DNA of 64,000 bases from Bin76 sp963665765 (GTDB taxonomy: Bacteria; Actinomycetota; Acidimicrobiia; Spongiisociales; ZC4RG35). The notes under the pieces were generated by a model that was not told where the DNA came from, searched no databases, and saw only the letters and a list, made by a program, of their open reading frames with translations. Below, in pieces: positions 1 to 8,066 of the stretch. The position numbers and the translations under genes are program-made. Numbering within the stretch: the first letter of the stretch is position 1; every line of letters begins with the position of its first letter. The stretch lies in NCBI GenBank assembly GCA_963665765.1, contig OY762464.1, positions 1,984,001 to 2,048,000 on the forward strand. Reading direction: 5' to 3'.

Positions 1-1577
1 CGGTACCCGCCGGTACACGAAGCCCTGTCGGACATCGCCTGAGGGGGGGGGGGGTCTTCGGAGGGTATCTTCCTCTCAATCTCAGCCTGCTTCCGTTGTC
101 CCTCCGAGCTGTCAGCCAGTAGGTAGTAGGGATAACGAGCACCCATGAGGCGAGCTCGAGCCAGTGCCAAGGCAACGCGGGATGTATCGATGGTGATCCA
201 TCGCCGGCCCCACTGCTCGGCCACATAGGCGGTTGTGCCAGAACCGCAAGTGGGATCAAGGACAAGGTCGCCGGGATCGGTTGACATCAGAATACAGCGT
301 TTAATCACTGGCAAAGCGGTTTGGACTACATAGACTTTTTTGCCACCAAATTGGTTTTGTCCAACAGTATCACTCCAGTTATTGACCAAAGGGAAGACTC
401 CAAAATCATCCAAGAAACGGATATATGACAGGGTGGTTCCAACTATGGCGACGCGTTCCGCATATTTTAGACGCCTTATTCCTTCTGTGTTGGTCTTCCA
501 ATGTAGATGTGATCTGGGAGGGAAAACCCGTCCTCGTAATACTATGGGTTTATCGTGTTGGGACGCGCCTTGTGACGTTAGATCAGTTAACGTCACAAGG
601 CGCGTCCCAACAGACGCATAACCATTCAATGTATGATATCGAGTAGCAGACTTGTAGGATTTAGCACCTTGTTTACCTGCCGTCTTTGGTAACCAAAGTG
701 GACGATATTTTAACTTAGAGGGCTCTTTCGCATACCAAAGAATATGATCGCTGACATTAGCTAAGGTATCTCCTGAGAATCCGGTAGTCTTTGCAAAAGA
801 TATCTGGCTAACAAACCTCTTTTCTCCAAAGACTTCATCCATCAATGTTCGAACACGGTGAACATTCTCATCCCCAATCTGAAAAAAGATAGATCCTGAT
901 TCGGTTAGAAGGTCTCTGGCGACCGTTAATCGATCTCGTATGTACGTAAGGAAAGAGTGAATGCCATCCCGCCAAGTGTCGCGAAATGCTTTGACCTGCT
1001 CTGGCTCTCTGGTGACATGGTCCGTCTTCCCATCTTTGACATCTCGACTGGTGGTGGACCACTGGAAATTTGAGTTGAAATTGATGCCGTAAGGAGGGTC
1101 GATATAGATGCACTGAACTTTGCCTCGTAATCCTTCCCGCTCGGTCAGGGAAGCCATTACCTGCAGGCTGTCGCCCAGGATCATCCGGTTCGACCAGTTG
1201 GCGGCGTGTTGGTAGAACTCGGTACGGGCCTCACTGGGCAGTCCGTTGAAGTAGGCGAAGAGGTTCGGATGTGCAGCATCTTTGTCGATGTCTCTGCTTC
1301 GCTGAACCAAGTCGTCGATTAGGACTTTGGGGTGAACTTTTTCCTGGATGAAAAGGGGTGGTGCTTGGACCACTACATCCGACCACTCCAAGACGTCCTT
1401 GCCGCGCCACACCAACTGCGGATCAAGGTCCGGATTGCGGCGCTCGTAGGCCACTCGGATCGGTGAGCGGTCATTCTCCGTCAGCACTGCCTGGTACTCG
1501 GACGTGGGAATATGAACTCGCGAAGCCTCGTCGTGGGTGAGGGTGGCGACAGTCTTTGGCTGTTTTCGTTTAGCCAT
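1..1577 (-). CDS. Site-specific N6-adenine DNA methyltransferase (Type III Mod-like), partial, frame broken at a poly-C tract
   Basis: This is the modification subunit of the adjacent restriction system and is expected to methylate adenine using SAM. The frame opens at ATG 1577, one base after the DUF2283 stop, and stays open to the window edge. The target-recognition motif DPPY (YIDPPYG, about residue 159) precedes the SAM-binding motif DPTCGSGTT (about residue 440), the order of beta-class Mod enzymes. The strings DLTSQGAS, RFLDDF and EQWGRRWITIDTSR are, from family knowledge, typical of the Mod partner of this kind of Res protein. Positions 43-54 form a run of 12 C on the coding strand. 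Past it the family-like text GDVRQGFVYRRVP appears in a different frame, so the gene is either off, frameshifted or miscalled here. A 25-bp perfect inverted repeat lies inside the gene at 556-612. The C-terminal end is outside the window. Confidence 0.9.
   Translation of the reverse strand, partial: MAKRKQPKTVATLTHDEASRVHIPTSEYQAVLTENDRSPIRVAYERRNPDLDPQLVWRGKDVLEWSDVVVQAPPLFIQEKVHPKVLIDDLVQRSRDIDKDAAHPNLFAYFNGLPSEARTEFYQHAANWSNRMILGDSLQVMASLTEREGLRGKVQCIYIDPPYGINFNSNFQWSTTSRDVKDGKTDHVTREPEQVKAFRDTWRDGIHSFLTYIRDRLTVARDLLTESGSIFFQIGDENVHRVRTLMDEVFGEKRFVSQISFAKTTGFSGDTLANVSDHILWYAKEPSKLKYRPLWLPKTAGKQGAKSYKSATRYHTLNGYASVGTRLVTLTDLTSQGASQHDKPIVLRGRVFPPRSHLHWKTNTEGIRRLKYAERVAIVGTTLSYIRFLDDFGVFPLVNNWSDTVGQNQFGGKKVYVVQTALPVIKRCILMSTDPGDLVLDPTCGSGTTAYVAEQWGRRWITIDTSRVALALARARLMGARYPYYLLADSSEGQRKQAEIERKIPSEDPPPPQAMSDRASCTGGY
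43..54 (-). repeat. Homopolymer tract C(12) on the coding strand of the methyltransferase
   Basis: Twelve G on the plus strand read as twelve C in the methyltransferase gene and encode a proline run. With 12 C, the upstream frame continues as QAMSDRASC, which is not family-like. With 13 or 10 C it would join the family-like text SGDVRQGFVYRRVP. Tracts of this length are prone to slipped-strand length change. Confidence 0.8.
556..612. repeat. Perfect 25-bp inverted repeat with 7-base spacer inside the methyltransferase gene
   Basis: The arms at 556-580 and 588-612 are exact reverse complements; the spacer is GATCAGT (581-587). The reading frame is intact through it, and one arm encodes the conserved segment TSQGAS. 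It is too perfect for chance, and it sits inside coding sequence, so it is not a terminator. Confidence 0.95.
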
Positions 1578-1578
1578 A

Positions 1579-1794
1579 TCAGCTTGCCTTGGTGGCGCGG
1601 AGTGGTAACGAATCGGTTTCCAACGTGTGCAGGTCTAGACGTGCGGACGCATGATCGATGTCAAGTCCGACCACTTCGCCATCGGCATCGAGATCAACGT
1701 TGAGTCCATCTGTGACCTCAAGGGTCTCCGTGCCAGGCGTTGCCTTGAACTCGACGTAGAGGCTGTCGGTTTCGGGATAGTAGTGAAGTTTCAT
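1579..1794 (-). CDS. DUF2283 family small protein
   Basis: A 71-residue protein with the DUF2283 pattern: an N-terminal MKLHYYPETDSLYVEF, then DGLNVDLDADGEVVGLDI. The biochemical function of the family is not established; its members are often encoded next to a second small protein in arrangements that resemble toxin-antitoxin pairs (family knowledge). Here the start overlaps the stop of the upstream 83-residue gene by four bases, and the methyltransferase ATG follows the stop after one base. The gene is therefore translationally embedded between the restriction and modification subunits. Whether it regulates the pair, neutralises its neighbour or is a passenger cannot be told from sequence. 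Confidence 0.85.
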   Translation of the reverse strand: MKLHYYPETDSLYVEFKATPGTETLEVTDGLNVDLDADGEVVGLDIDHASARLDLHTLETDSLPLRATKAS

Positions 1795-2042
1795 TGATCG
1801 TCCTTTCGGAAGCGCCGGTCGAAGAAAGCATTGTGGACAGTCTCGCCGTCGGCCAATGTAATCACCCGGAGAAACCGAGGGGAGGTTTCACCTGGGCGGA
1901 TAACCTCACCCCAGAACCGAATGCGCCCATTCGGTTGCTCTTCTCGCCGAAGCGGTGTTGCAATTATCCAAGCACACCAAGCCGGATTGATGTATGGTCG
2001 CTTTCGGAGCACTTGCTCCTTGAAATATCGGGTCGTTTTCAT
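1791..2042 (-). CDS. Small basic protein paired with DUF2283 (possible DUF4258/toxin-like)
   Basis: An 83-residue basic protein with the segments GRIRFWGEVI, FLRVITLADGETVHNAFFD and RRFRKDD. This pattern of a short beta-rich protein ending in a conserved HNAFFDR-type motif is familiar from small proteins encoded beside DUF2283, but I cannot name the family with certainty; DUF4258 or a RelE/BrnT-type fold are possibilities. It overlaps the stop of the upstream nuclease gene by four bases (ATGA) and the start of the DUF2283 gene by four bases, so all are one transcription unit. A toxin-like role with DUF2283 as partner is inference only. Confidence 0.75.
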   Translation of the reverse strand: MKTTRYFKEQVLRKRPYINPAWCAWIIATPLRREEQPNGRIRFWGEVIRPGETSPRFLRVITLADGETVHNAFFDRRFRKDDQ

Positions 2043-5000
2043 GAATGTGCATTCTGTGCGAGCACGCTGTTGACGACCCGGTTGAACTCGGATTCGATCT
2101 CGTAAAGATCGGTAAACTCGGCGAAGGCCCAGCGGCCGAATGAGCCGAGGTGATTGACGCCCGGTATCCAGTAGGTGTCCATGGTGGACTTTTTGTCCTT
2201 GGCGTCCTCTCCCCGGAAGCCCTTGATCTCTACTATGAGATGCAAGAGGTCATCAGCGGCCCGCCCGTCGTTCACCAGCACCACGAAGTCGGGGAGATAG
2301 GTTCGGGATGTGGAACCGTAGCGGTAGGGGACGTATAGGCCTAGACCGTGGTTCTTGACGTAGGCCCGCACCCGGGGGTGCGCTTCGGCTACTCGGCAGA
2401 ATTCGGCTTCCCAGTTGCTGTCGCAGATCACCCAGTTGATGTGACAGCGATAGGGATCGGTTTTCCATCGATTGGTTTTGGAGGTGGTGAAGGCGACGTG
2501 CCTGGTGGAGCCGAGGGGATTGTACGGATCGAGAATGGCTTTGATCGGTCGAGTGCCGATCTCCGCTCGGGTGATTGCGGCGGTGATTCGTTCGCAGGCC
2601 ATGTCGCTCAGTTGGAGGTAAAGCAACTGAGCCGGGTGGGTGTCGCCCTTGCAGATCAGATGGTTATCCATCCACTGGCGGGCGATTCTCTTGAGTTGGC
2701 CGAACAAAAACAACTTTGGCTCGTTGCCCTCATCGCGCCACTTCGTCTCCAGTAAGCGCTTGGTCAGGTGATAGAGCACCGTGGATTGTCGCATCCCATT
2801 GCGGTGGGTGAGGTCCAGATTCACGCCCTCGCCGATTATGCCCTCAATGCGGGTGATGGAGGGGCCCACCAGATCGGGGGTGAGCACCAGGGTCGAGTCG
2901 TCATTGAAATTGGCCGAGAGACGCTCTTCCGGCAACTCCACCCGGTATCCGGCCACCCGCGGGAAGAGAATCTCGCAAGAATCTCGTTCGGGGGTGACGG
3001 CTTTGACCGAGATAGTTTCCTGGGGCTTCTTAGGTAGCGCCACAACCGGTTTGGCAGTGAAGTCGAAAGGGATCCCGAGCACATCGGCGTACTCAACGTT
3101 GAAGAGGTCTCCTTCGTTCAAGTCGTAGGACTGTCGCCGCAACGCCCGGCCGATCACCTGCTCACACAGCAGTTGGGTGCCGAAGGCCCGCACGCCCAGA
3201 ACGTGGGTGACGGTGTTGGCATCCCACCCTTCGGTGAGCATGGAGACCGAGACGACACAGCGAATGGAGTCGCCCAGCCGACCCGGTTTTCCGACCGTGT
3301 TCATGACTTCGCGGAGCAGGTCTTGATCGGTCAGGTCCTCAGCCTGCTTACGGTCTCCGGTCCGTTCGATGATCTCTCGGCGAAACCGGGCTATCTCGGC
3401 GGCCGCCATCTTGCGGAACTTCCTGTCCAAGGCGTCGCCGGATTCCAGTTGCTTGCTGTCGATCAGAAGGGTACGCGGCCGGGCAAGGCGGTTTCCTTGC
3501 TCATCGAAGTTGCGAAACAACTCCAGGCGCCCATTTTCCAATCTCCTCGCGCTGTCGCCGTTCAGGCGATGGAAGCCGGAGATGTAGTCGTAGACCAGCT
3601 TGGAGGTGGCAGTGTTGTTGCAAACCACGATGAAGCATGGAGGGACTTCGATCCCGGCTTGTTTCCAGAGCTCGTAGGTCTGGGCATAGTGCCCGTACAG
3701 GGCCTCCAATGCCGTCTGTAGCTCAACGGGGATTTTCAGAGGGTCGAGGTTGACTCCCTTGCGCCTTCCCGCCCTCGGCATATCGGGTCCGATGTGTTCC
3801 CACAGGTTGCGGAATTTCGGCATTTCGCCCCCGGGGATGTTGTCCGCCACCGGCACGCGGGGCAGTTTGACGATGCCGCTCTCTATGGCGTCCATTAGCG
3901 AAAAGTCACTCATTGTCCAAGGGAATAAGGTCCCTTCGGCATAGCCTGAACCGCGCAGAAAGAAGGGAGTTGCCGAGAGGTCGACAACACGGTTCAGAGC
4001 CAGGCGCCTACCGACAATCTCCAAGCCCGAAATCCAAAGCCGAGCCGCCTCCCGGTTCTCTTTTGCTTCCTTGCTGTCGTCTCCGATGAGCTTCGACTCT
4101 TCGCTCTCGCCCGGCTTTTCGCGGTAACAGTGATGCGCCTCATCATTGATGGCCATCACCCTTTTCAAACCCAGCAGTTCGGGCATGACCCGTTGCAGCA
4201 TCTGGCCCTCTGTCTCCAATGTCTTCAGTTCCTCGCCCCGTCCTTGGAGCATTGAGCGGCCGCCCTTGCTCAGTTTCAGGCGTTCTCGGAGTTTGAACGA
4301 GTGGTAGTTGGTGATGACGATCCTCGCCCTCTCCAAATCGGGAAGAAGATCGCTCGGAACCAACTCGCGACTCTTGTAGTAGCTGTCAGGGTCGTTCGGC
4401 TGCAGCACGCGCAGACGGTCCTTGATGGTGATTCCGGGTGTCACCACCAGAAAACCACGAGTGAACCTGCGGCTCTGGGGCCGTCGGACCGCATTGACGG
4501 TCTGCCAGGCGATCAACATCGCCATTACCGTGGTCTTCCCGGTGGCCGTGGCCAGCTTGAGAGCCAGACGGGACAGTCCGGGATTGGCCCCGTCGTTGGC
4601 GTTTTGCAGATAGTTGATGAAATCTCTGCCGACGCGACTGCTTTTGGGGGCGACCTCGGTGAGCCAGATAACAGTCTCCACTGCTTCGAGTTGGCAGAAA
4701 AAGGGACGTATGCCACCAAAGGGGTGGTCACGCCAATGTTGGAGCAGGCGGGCGGTCTCGGGGGTCACTCGCCAATCACTGGGATTAGGTATGCCTCGCC
4801 ACTGGTCGACCTCTTGTCGAACACTGTTGATTATCGCGATGTGCTCGTACTGTTGCTCCTCTGTGGATAGCCCTTTTCCTTCATCGAAAACAATGACGGC
4901 CTGCTTGGCCCCTGACTTCTTACGCTTTTTCGGCTTGGGAATGGGGGAGATGAATTTGGCCGGTCGCCGGTTCTCGATGATCTTCAGGGTTGGCTGTCCA

Positions 5001-5080
5001 TCGTCATCTAACTCCCAATGCCGGACGGGGGGATGGTAAGGGGAGTTGAGGACGGGTTGCTCGTAGAACTGGTTGGCCAA
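2039..5080 (-). CDS. Type III-like restriction endonuclease, DEAD/DEAH helicase-nuclease subunit
   Basis: A 1013-residue restriction subunit. Superfamily 2 helicase motifs are visible: the Walker A variant ATATGKTT (about residue 175), the DEAH box INDEAHHC and motif III DLSATPFF. The late motif QLLCEQVIGRALRR follows. Near the C-terminus the pattern YLPDFVV then HLIVEIKG is a PD-(D/E)XK nuclease core. The opening PVLNSPYHPPVRHWELDDDG and the segment PGITIKDRLRVL match the Res family that NCBI calls BPTD_3080 (from memory). It would translocate on and cut unmodified DNA together with the methyltransferase encoded three genes downstream. The start is TTG at 5080; no strong ribosome-binding site is visible. 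It is the first gene of a four-gene overlapping operon. Confidence 0.9.
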   Translation of the reverse strand: MANQFYEQPVLNSPYHPPVRHWELDDDGQPTLKIIENRRPAKFISPIPKPKKRKKSGAKQAVIVFDEGKGLSTEEQQYEHIAIINSVRQEVDQWRGIPNPSDWRVTPETARLLQHWRDHPFGGIRPFFCQLEAVETVIWLTEVAPKSSRVGRDFINYLQNANDGANPGLSRLALKLATATGKTTVMAMLIAWQTVNAVRRPQSRRFTRGFLVVTPGITIKDRLRVLQPNDPDSYYKSRELVPSDLLPDLERARIVITNYHSFKLRERLKLSKGGRSMLQGRGEELKTLETEGQMLQRVMPELLGLKRVMAINDEAHHCYREKPGESEESKLIGDDSKEAKENREAARLWISGLEIVGRRLALNRVVDLSATPFFLRGSGYAEGTLFPWTMSDFSLMDAIESGIVKLPRVPVADNIPGGEMPKFRNLWEHIGPDMPRAGRRKGVNLDPLKIPVELQTALEALYGHYAQTYELWKQAGIEVPPCFIVVCNNTATSKLVYDYISGFHRLNGDSARRLENGRLELFRNFDEQGNRLARPRTLLIDSKQLESGDALDRKFRKMAAAEIARFRREIIERTGDRKQAEDLTDQDLLREVMNTVGKPGRLGDSIRCVVSVSMLTEGWDANTVTHVLGVRAFGTQLLCEQVIGRALRRQSYDLNEGDLFNVEYADVLGIPFDFTAKPVVALPKKPQETISVKAVTPERDSCEILFPRVAGYRVELPEERLSANFNDDSTLVLTPDLVGPSITRIEGIIGEGVNLDLTHRNGMRQSTVLYHLTKRLLETKWRDEGNEPKLFLFGQLKRIARQWMDNHLICKGDTHPAQLLYLQLSDMACERITAAITRAEIGTRPIKAILDPYNPLGSTRHVAFTTSKTNRWKTDPYRCHINWVICDSNWEAEFCRVAEAHPRVRAYVKNHGLGLYVPYRYGSTSRTYLPDFVVLVNDGRAADDLLHLIVEIKGFRGEDAKDKKSTMDTYWIPGVNHLGSFGRWAFAEFTDLYEIESEFNRVVNSVLAQNAHS

Positions 5081-5283
5081 GGTGGGCAGGATCCGAGGTA
5101 GGTGCTTGGGAGTGTAATGTTGGCATGCGGCATGCGGGGTTTCGCTTGAGCTGGACCCCTTTTGTTTGGTGGCGGGGGCAGGATTAGAACCGCGGTGATT
5201 TTCGCTCCCCGAACATCAGTGCCGGTTGAGTCTCGGTCGGCTTCGTCTTGATTGGGGTTTGGGCCGGCGCCGGTTCCCTCGAA
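5081..5283. other. Intergenic region between the restriction operon and the L,D-transpeptidase gene
   Basis: No reading frame is supported. It contains the tRNA-end-like sequence and a short direct repeat of GCATGCGG-type sequence near 5125. No clear -35/-10 pair for the restriction operon was found. Confidence 0.5.
5167..5195 (-). other. tRNA 3'-end-like sequence (possible attachment site remnant)
   Basis: On the minus strand this reads as a T-arm loop, acceptor arm and encoded CCA: GGTTCTAATCC, then TGCCCCCGCCACCA. It resembles GGTTCGAATCC plus an acceptor end, but the loop has T where a purine is expected, the T-stem does not pair fully, and no D-arm, anticodon arm or 5' acceptor strand lies upstream. 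It is therefore not a functional tRNA gene. Its position about 90 bases upstream of the restriction operon makes an integration-site remnant possible. Confidence 0.35.
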
Positions 5284-6063
5284 TCAGGAATACATACCCA
5301 ACGGGTCCGTGAAGGGTCGGCTCATCGGCACTGGTGTAGGTGTCGGGTTCCGAGGAATGGTGTCTCGCACGTTGATCGCCATGCCGATAGAGAGGCGCTC
5401 AGCCAGCCAGTCGGCGTCTTCGAGAGTAACTCTGATACACCCATGGGAGGCAGGATAGGCGGGGACGCTGGTGGAGCCGTGGATGGCGAAACCTCCCCTG
5501 AAATACCAGGGTTTGTAGAGTCCGCCCAGAGGTGCATAGCGCCATCTGGGGATGTGGTAATAGAATTCGTAGTTTCCTCGAGGGGTGTTCGCTCTGGTCA
5601 ATCCCACTCCGGGCCGGTAGCTGCGGTATAGCTCCCCATTCCCGCTGGAGATGGGCAGGGTTGATACCACCACTCCCTCATTCACGAGGTACATTACCTG
5701 CCTTTCAATGTCCACTTCCAGGCGATCGGGTTGGTCCGGCATTTCGGGAACCTGCGGTTCCCAAGCCTCCAGGATGCTCAGATCCCCGGGCGTCAAAGTG
5801 GTTGTGCGCTCCAGATCGGCGGCCTTGTGGAAAGCCAGGATGGCATGTGTCATCGCCTCCCTCTCGGTTCCGTCCACCGGTCCTCGATAGAAGCCCTTTT
5901 CGGCCAAAAGGGCCTGGGTCCTAACCACTTCAAATTCGAGCAAATAGTCGTAGGGAGCACTTTGAACCGAGTTGAACTGCGCCAATCCGGGCGCCGCCAC
6001 CATTGACAAGCACAGGGTCACCGCCAGCGCCAAAATCCCTTTACGCCCGGTTGTATGAAACAT
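5284..6063 (-). CDS. Secreted L,D-transpeptidase with peptidoglycan-binding domain (YkuD family)
   Basis: A 259-residue exported enzyme predicted to make 3-3 peptide cross-links in peptidoglycan or attach proteins to it. Residues 1-29 form a signal peptide ending near APGLAQ. Residues about 38-98 resemble a peptidoglycan-binding helical domain (LLAEKGFYRGPVDG, ILAFHKA). The YkuD catalytic domain follows from about residue 113 and carries HGSTSVPAYPASHGCIRV, with His195, His207 and catalytic Cys209. It is a single-gene unit. A -10 box TATACT lies eight bases before the ATG, with TTGGAG 18 bases further upstream, so translation probably starts on a leaderless mRNA. Confidence 0.92.
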   Translation of the reverse strand: MFHTTGRKGILALAVTLCLSMVAAPGLAQFNSVQSAPYDYLLEFEVVRTQALLAEKGFYRGPVDGTEREAMTHAILAFHKAADLERTTTLTPGDLSILEAWEPQVPEMPDQPDRLEVDIERQVMYLVNEGVVVSTLPISSGNGELYRSYRPGVGLTRANTPRGNYEFYYHIPRWRYAPLGGLYKPWYFRGGFAIHGSTSVPAYPASHGCIRVTLEDADWLAERLSIGMAINVRDTIPRNPTPTPVPMSRPFTDPLGMYS

Positions 6064-6071
6064 CCGGTGGC

Positions 6072-6101
6072 AGTATAGAGAAAAGTTGTGAAATTCTCCA
6101 A
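6072..6101 (-). promoter_or_regulatory. Promoter of the L,D-transpeptidase gene
   Basis: On the minus strand TTGGAG (6101-6096), an 18-base spacer and TATACT (6077-6072) are followed by only eight bases before the ATG at 6063. This arrangement predicts a leaderless transcript. Confidence 0.6.
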
Positions 6102-6478
6102 AAGAATTTTGATCTCCCTCGAATTGTTGCCATTTCTATGCCTTCCAAACCGGGTTTCGTGGGTGAGGTGGGAGGTTTCGTGGTGTTGTGGATCGGAATT
6201 CGGGGTGTCTTCTTATCTGGGAATGGCTGTGGGCAAGGGCCGGTTGACAGACCGTGAAGCTGCACTTCGAGGAGACGGCCGCAGCCCTTACCCCCAGGTT
6301 TGAGTATTCGAGACGCCTGGTTTTCCGAGCAGGGCGCGGGAGGAATGGGAGGCGGCGCTTGCCGTTCGTCGTAGGCACAGACTGATCGACCAAGGCCGGA
6401 TCTGCTCTCCGAGATGGAGTCTTTGATTACTCTCGCGTAGATGGAACCCGGTGCAGTGGTGCGATGGTTGTGCCCCGG
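6102..6478. other. Intergenic region, no gene seen
   Basis: No frame in this stretch has a family-like translation. A TTGACA at 6244 has no -10 partner at the right distance. Confidence 0.5.
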
Positions 6479-6490
6479 TAGACCGTCGCC

Positions 6491-7201
6491 ATGATCGACA
6501 AGCGGGCCGCCGATCCGGGGGAGGCTCTGGCCGGGGTGGGTGACGGAGAGGCGGTCATGATCGGCGGTTTCGGGGAGTCCGGCAGCCCGATCGAACTGAT
6601 TCATGCTCTGATCGACCACGGGGCCACCGGGCTCACGGTGATCAGCAACAACGCAGGCAACGGAGAGGTGGGGCTGGCGGCTCTGATACGGGCCGGTCGG
6701 GTCGCCAAGATTATCTGCTCGTTTCCCCGCTCCGCACGTTCGACGGTGTTCCCGGCGCTGTTCCGGGCCGGTCGGATCGAGCTCGAACTGGTGCCGCAGG
6801 GCACCCTGGCGGAGCGGATCAGAGCCGGGGGTGCGGGCATCCCTGCCTTTTACACACCCACCGCCGCCCGCACCGAACTGGAAGCCGGCAAGGAGCGTCG
6901 CCGGTTCGATGGGCAGCTTTACCTTCTTGAGCACGCGCTGGTGGCGGACTGGACTTTGATCAAGGCCCGGGCGGCCGACTGGCACGGCAATCTCATCTAT
7001 AACAAGACCGCCCGAAATTTCTCTCCCGTGATGGCTATGGCCGGCCGGACCACGGTGGTGCAAGCCTCCTCGGTGGTCAAGCCAGGCCTGCTCGATCCCG
7101 AGACAGTGGTCACGCCGGGCATCTTTGTCGATCACGTGGTGCAGGTGGCGAACCCTCTGCACGAGTCGGAGCTGGTCGCCCGGGGCGCCCGTTACCCATG
7201 A
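6491..7201 (+). CDS. 3-oxoacid CoA-transferase family, subunit A
   Basis: A 236-residue alpha subunit of a family I CoA-transferase. It carries the glycine-rich CoA-binding segment DGEAVMIGGFGESGSP near the N-terminus and SNNAGNGEVGLAAL after it. Such enzymes move CoA between succinyl-CoA and a 3-oxoacid (acetoacetate or 3-oxoadipate); the substrate cannot be fixed from sequence. The stop overlaps the ATG of the beta subunit by four bases, so the two are co-translated. TAGACC at 6479-6484 ends six bases before the ATG and may be a weak -10 box of a leaderless mRNA. The gene precedes rpoB, where many bacteria have rplJ-rplL. Confidence 0.9.
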   Translation: MIDKRAADPGEALAGVGDGEAVMIGGFGESGSPIELIHALIDHGATGLTVISNNAGNGEVGLAALIRAGRVAKIICSFPRSARSTVFPALFRAGRIELELVPQGTLAERIRAGGAGIPAFYTPTAARTELEAGKERRRFDGQLYLLEHALVADWTLIKARAADWHGNLIYNKTARNFSPVMAMAGRTTVVQASSVVKPGLLDPETVVTPGIFVDHVVQVANPLHESELVARGARYP

Positions 7202-7869
7202 GCGCCACGGGCCGGGGATTGGTCAAGTCTCAGATCGCCCGGCGCGCCGCCCAGGACATCTCCAATGGTTCCTATGTCAACCTGGGGATCGGCCTACCCG
7301 AACTGATCGCAGGGTTCATCCCCGAAGGCCGCGAGATCGTGCTGCACACCGAAAACGGCCTATTGGGGATGGGCCCTCCGCCCGTGCCCGGTGAGGGTGA
7401 TCCGGAACTGATCAATGCCGGCAAACAGCAGGTCACCGAGCGGGCGGGCGCCTCATACTTCCACCAGGCGGACAGCTTCGCCATGATCCGGGGCGGCCAT
7501 CTCGATCTCAGCGTGTTGGGGGCCTTGGAGGTGGCCGCCAACGGCGATCTTGCCAATTGGTCGACCGGCCGAAAGGATGCCATCCCGGCTGTGGGGGGCG
7601 CCATGGATCTGGTGGCGGGGGTGAAGGCCGTGTATGTGCTGACCACTCACTGCACCCGGGATGGGACTCCCAAGCTGGTGGAACGCTGTTCGTATCCTCT
7701 GACCGGCCTCGGGGTGGTCAACCGGATCTACACCGATCTGGCCGTCATCGACGTCACCTCCCACGGGTTCGAGGTCATCGAGCTTTCCCCGGGAGTCTCC
7801 TTCCACCAAGTCGCCACCGCAACGGCGGCGCCCCTCGGAGATGGGCGTTCCCCGGAGAGCGGAATCTGA
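7198..7869 (+). CDS. 3-oxoacid CoA-transferase family, subunit B
   Basis: A 223-residue beta subunit. The catalytic glutamate that forms the acyl-CoA thioester is Glu52 in HTENGLLGMG, and the segment GGHLDLSVLGALEV is typical of the family. It starts with an ATGA overlap on subunit A. No terminator was recognised after it; the next promoter begins at 8034. Acetoacetate and 3-oxoadipate transferases share these motifs, so the pathway (ketone-body use or aromatic degradation) is left open. Confidence 0.9.
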   Translation: MSATGRGLVKSQIARRAAQDISNGSYVNLGIGLPELIAGFIPEGREIVLHTENGLLGMGPPPVPGEGDPELINAGKQQVTERAGASYFHQADSFAMIRGGHLDLSVLGALEVAANGDLANWSTGRKDAIPAVGGAMDLVAGVKAVYVLTTHCTRDGTPKLVERCSYPLTGLGVVNRIYTDLAVIDVTSHGFEVIELSPGVSFHQVATATAAPLGDGRSPESGI

Positions 7870-8033
7870 TCTTTGGCCGAGGCCTAGAGAATTATCGGGG
7901 GCTGTGATTCTTTGACGTACTGCCGCGTCACCACTACGAACCGGAACCCACCGCGGTGGAATTGGGGCGATGGATGCGACAAACCGAGGCGTTCCTTGGC
8001 CGGGTGTCACCCTGAAAACCGCGCAGGTACTAC
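7870..8033. other. Intergenic region upstream of the rpoB promoter
   Basis: No gene, RNA or convincing terminator hairpin is seen here. Confidence 0.4.
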
Positions 8034-8061
8034 TTGACAGGTCGCCTCGGGGTGTTAGAGT
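8034..8061 (+). promoter_or_regulatory. rpoB-rpoC promoter
   Basis: TTGACA at 8034-8039, a 16-base spacer, then TAGAGT at 8056-8061. It is the only near-consensus -35/-10 pair ahead of rpoB and predicts a start of transcription close to 8067. Confidence 0.65.
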
Positions 8062-8066
8062 AGAAC

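Noticed and set aside
5160..5250. Complete tRNA or tmRNA gene on the minus strand
   Set aside because: Only a T-loop and acceptor-like 3' end is present; the T-stem does not pair and no anticodon arm or 5' acceptor strand is found.
6244..6249. TTGACA as a -35 box for the CoA-transferase genes
   Set aside because: No TANNNT element 16-18 bases downstream, and the gene is 240 bases away.
6041..7162. Minus-strand frame opposite the CoA-transferase subunit A gene
   Set aside because: Antisense shadow; the plus strand encodes a clear family I CoA-transferase.
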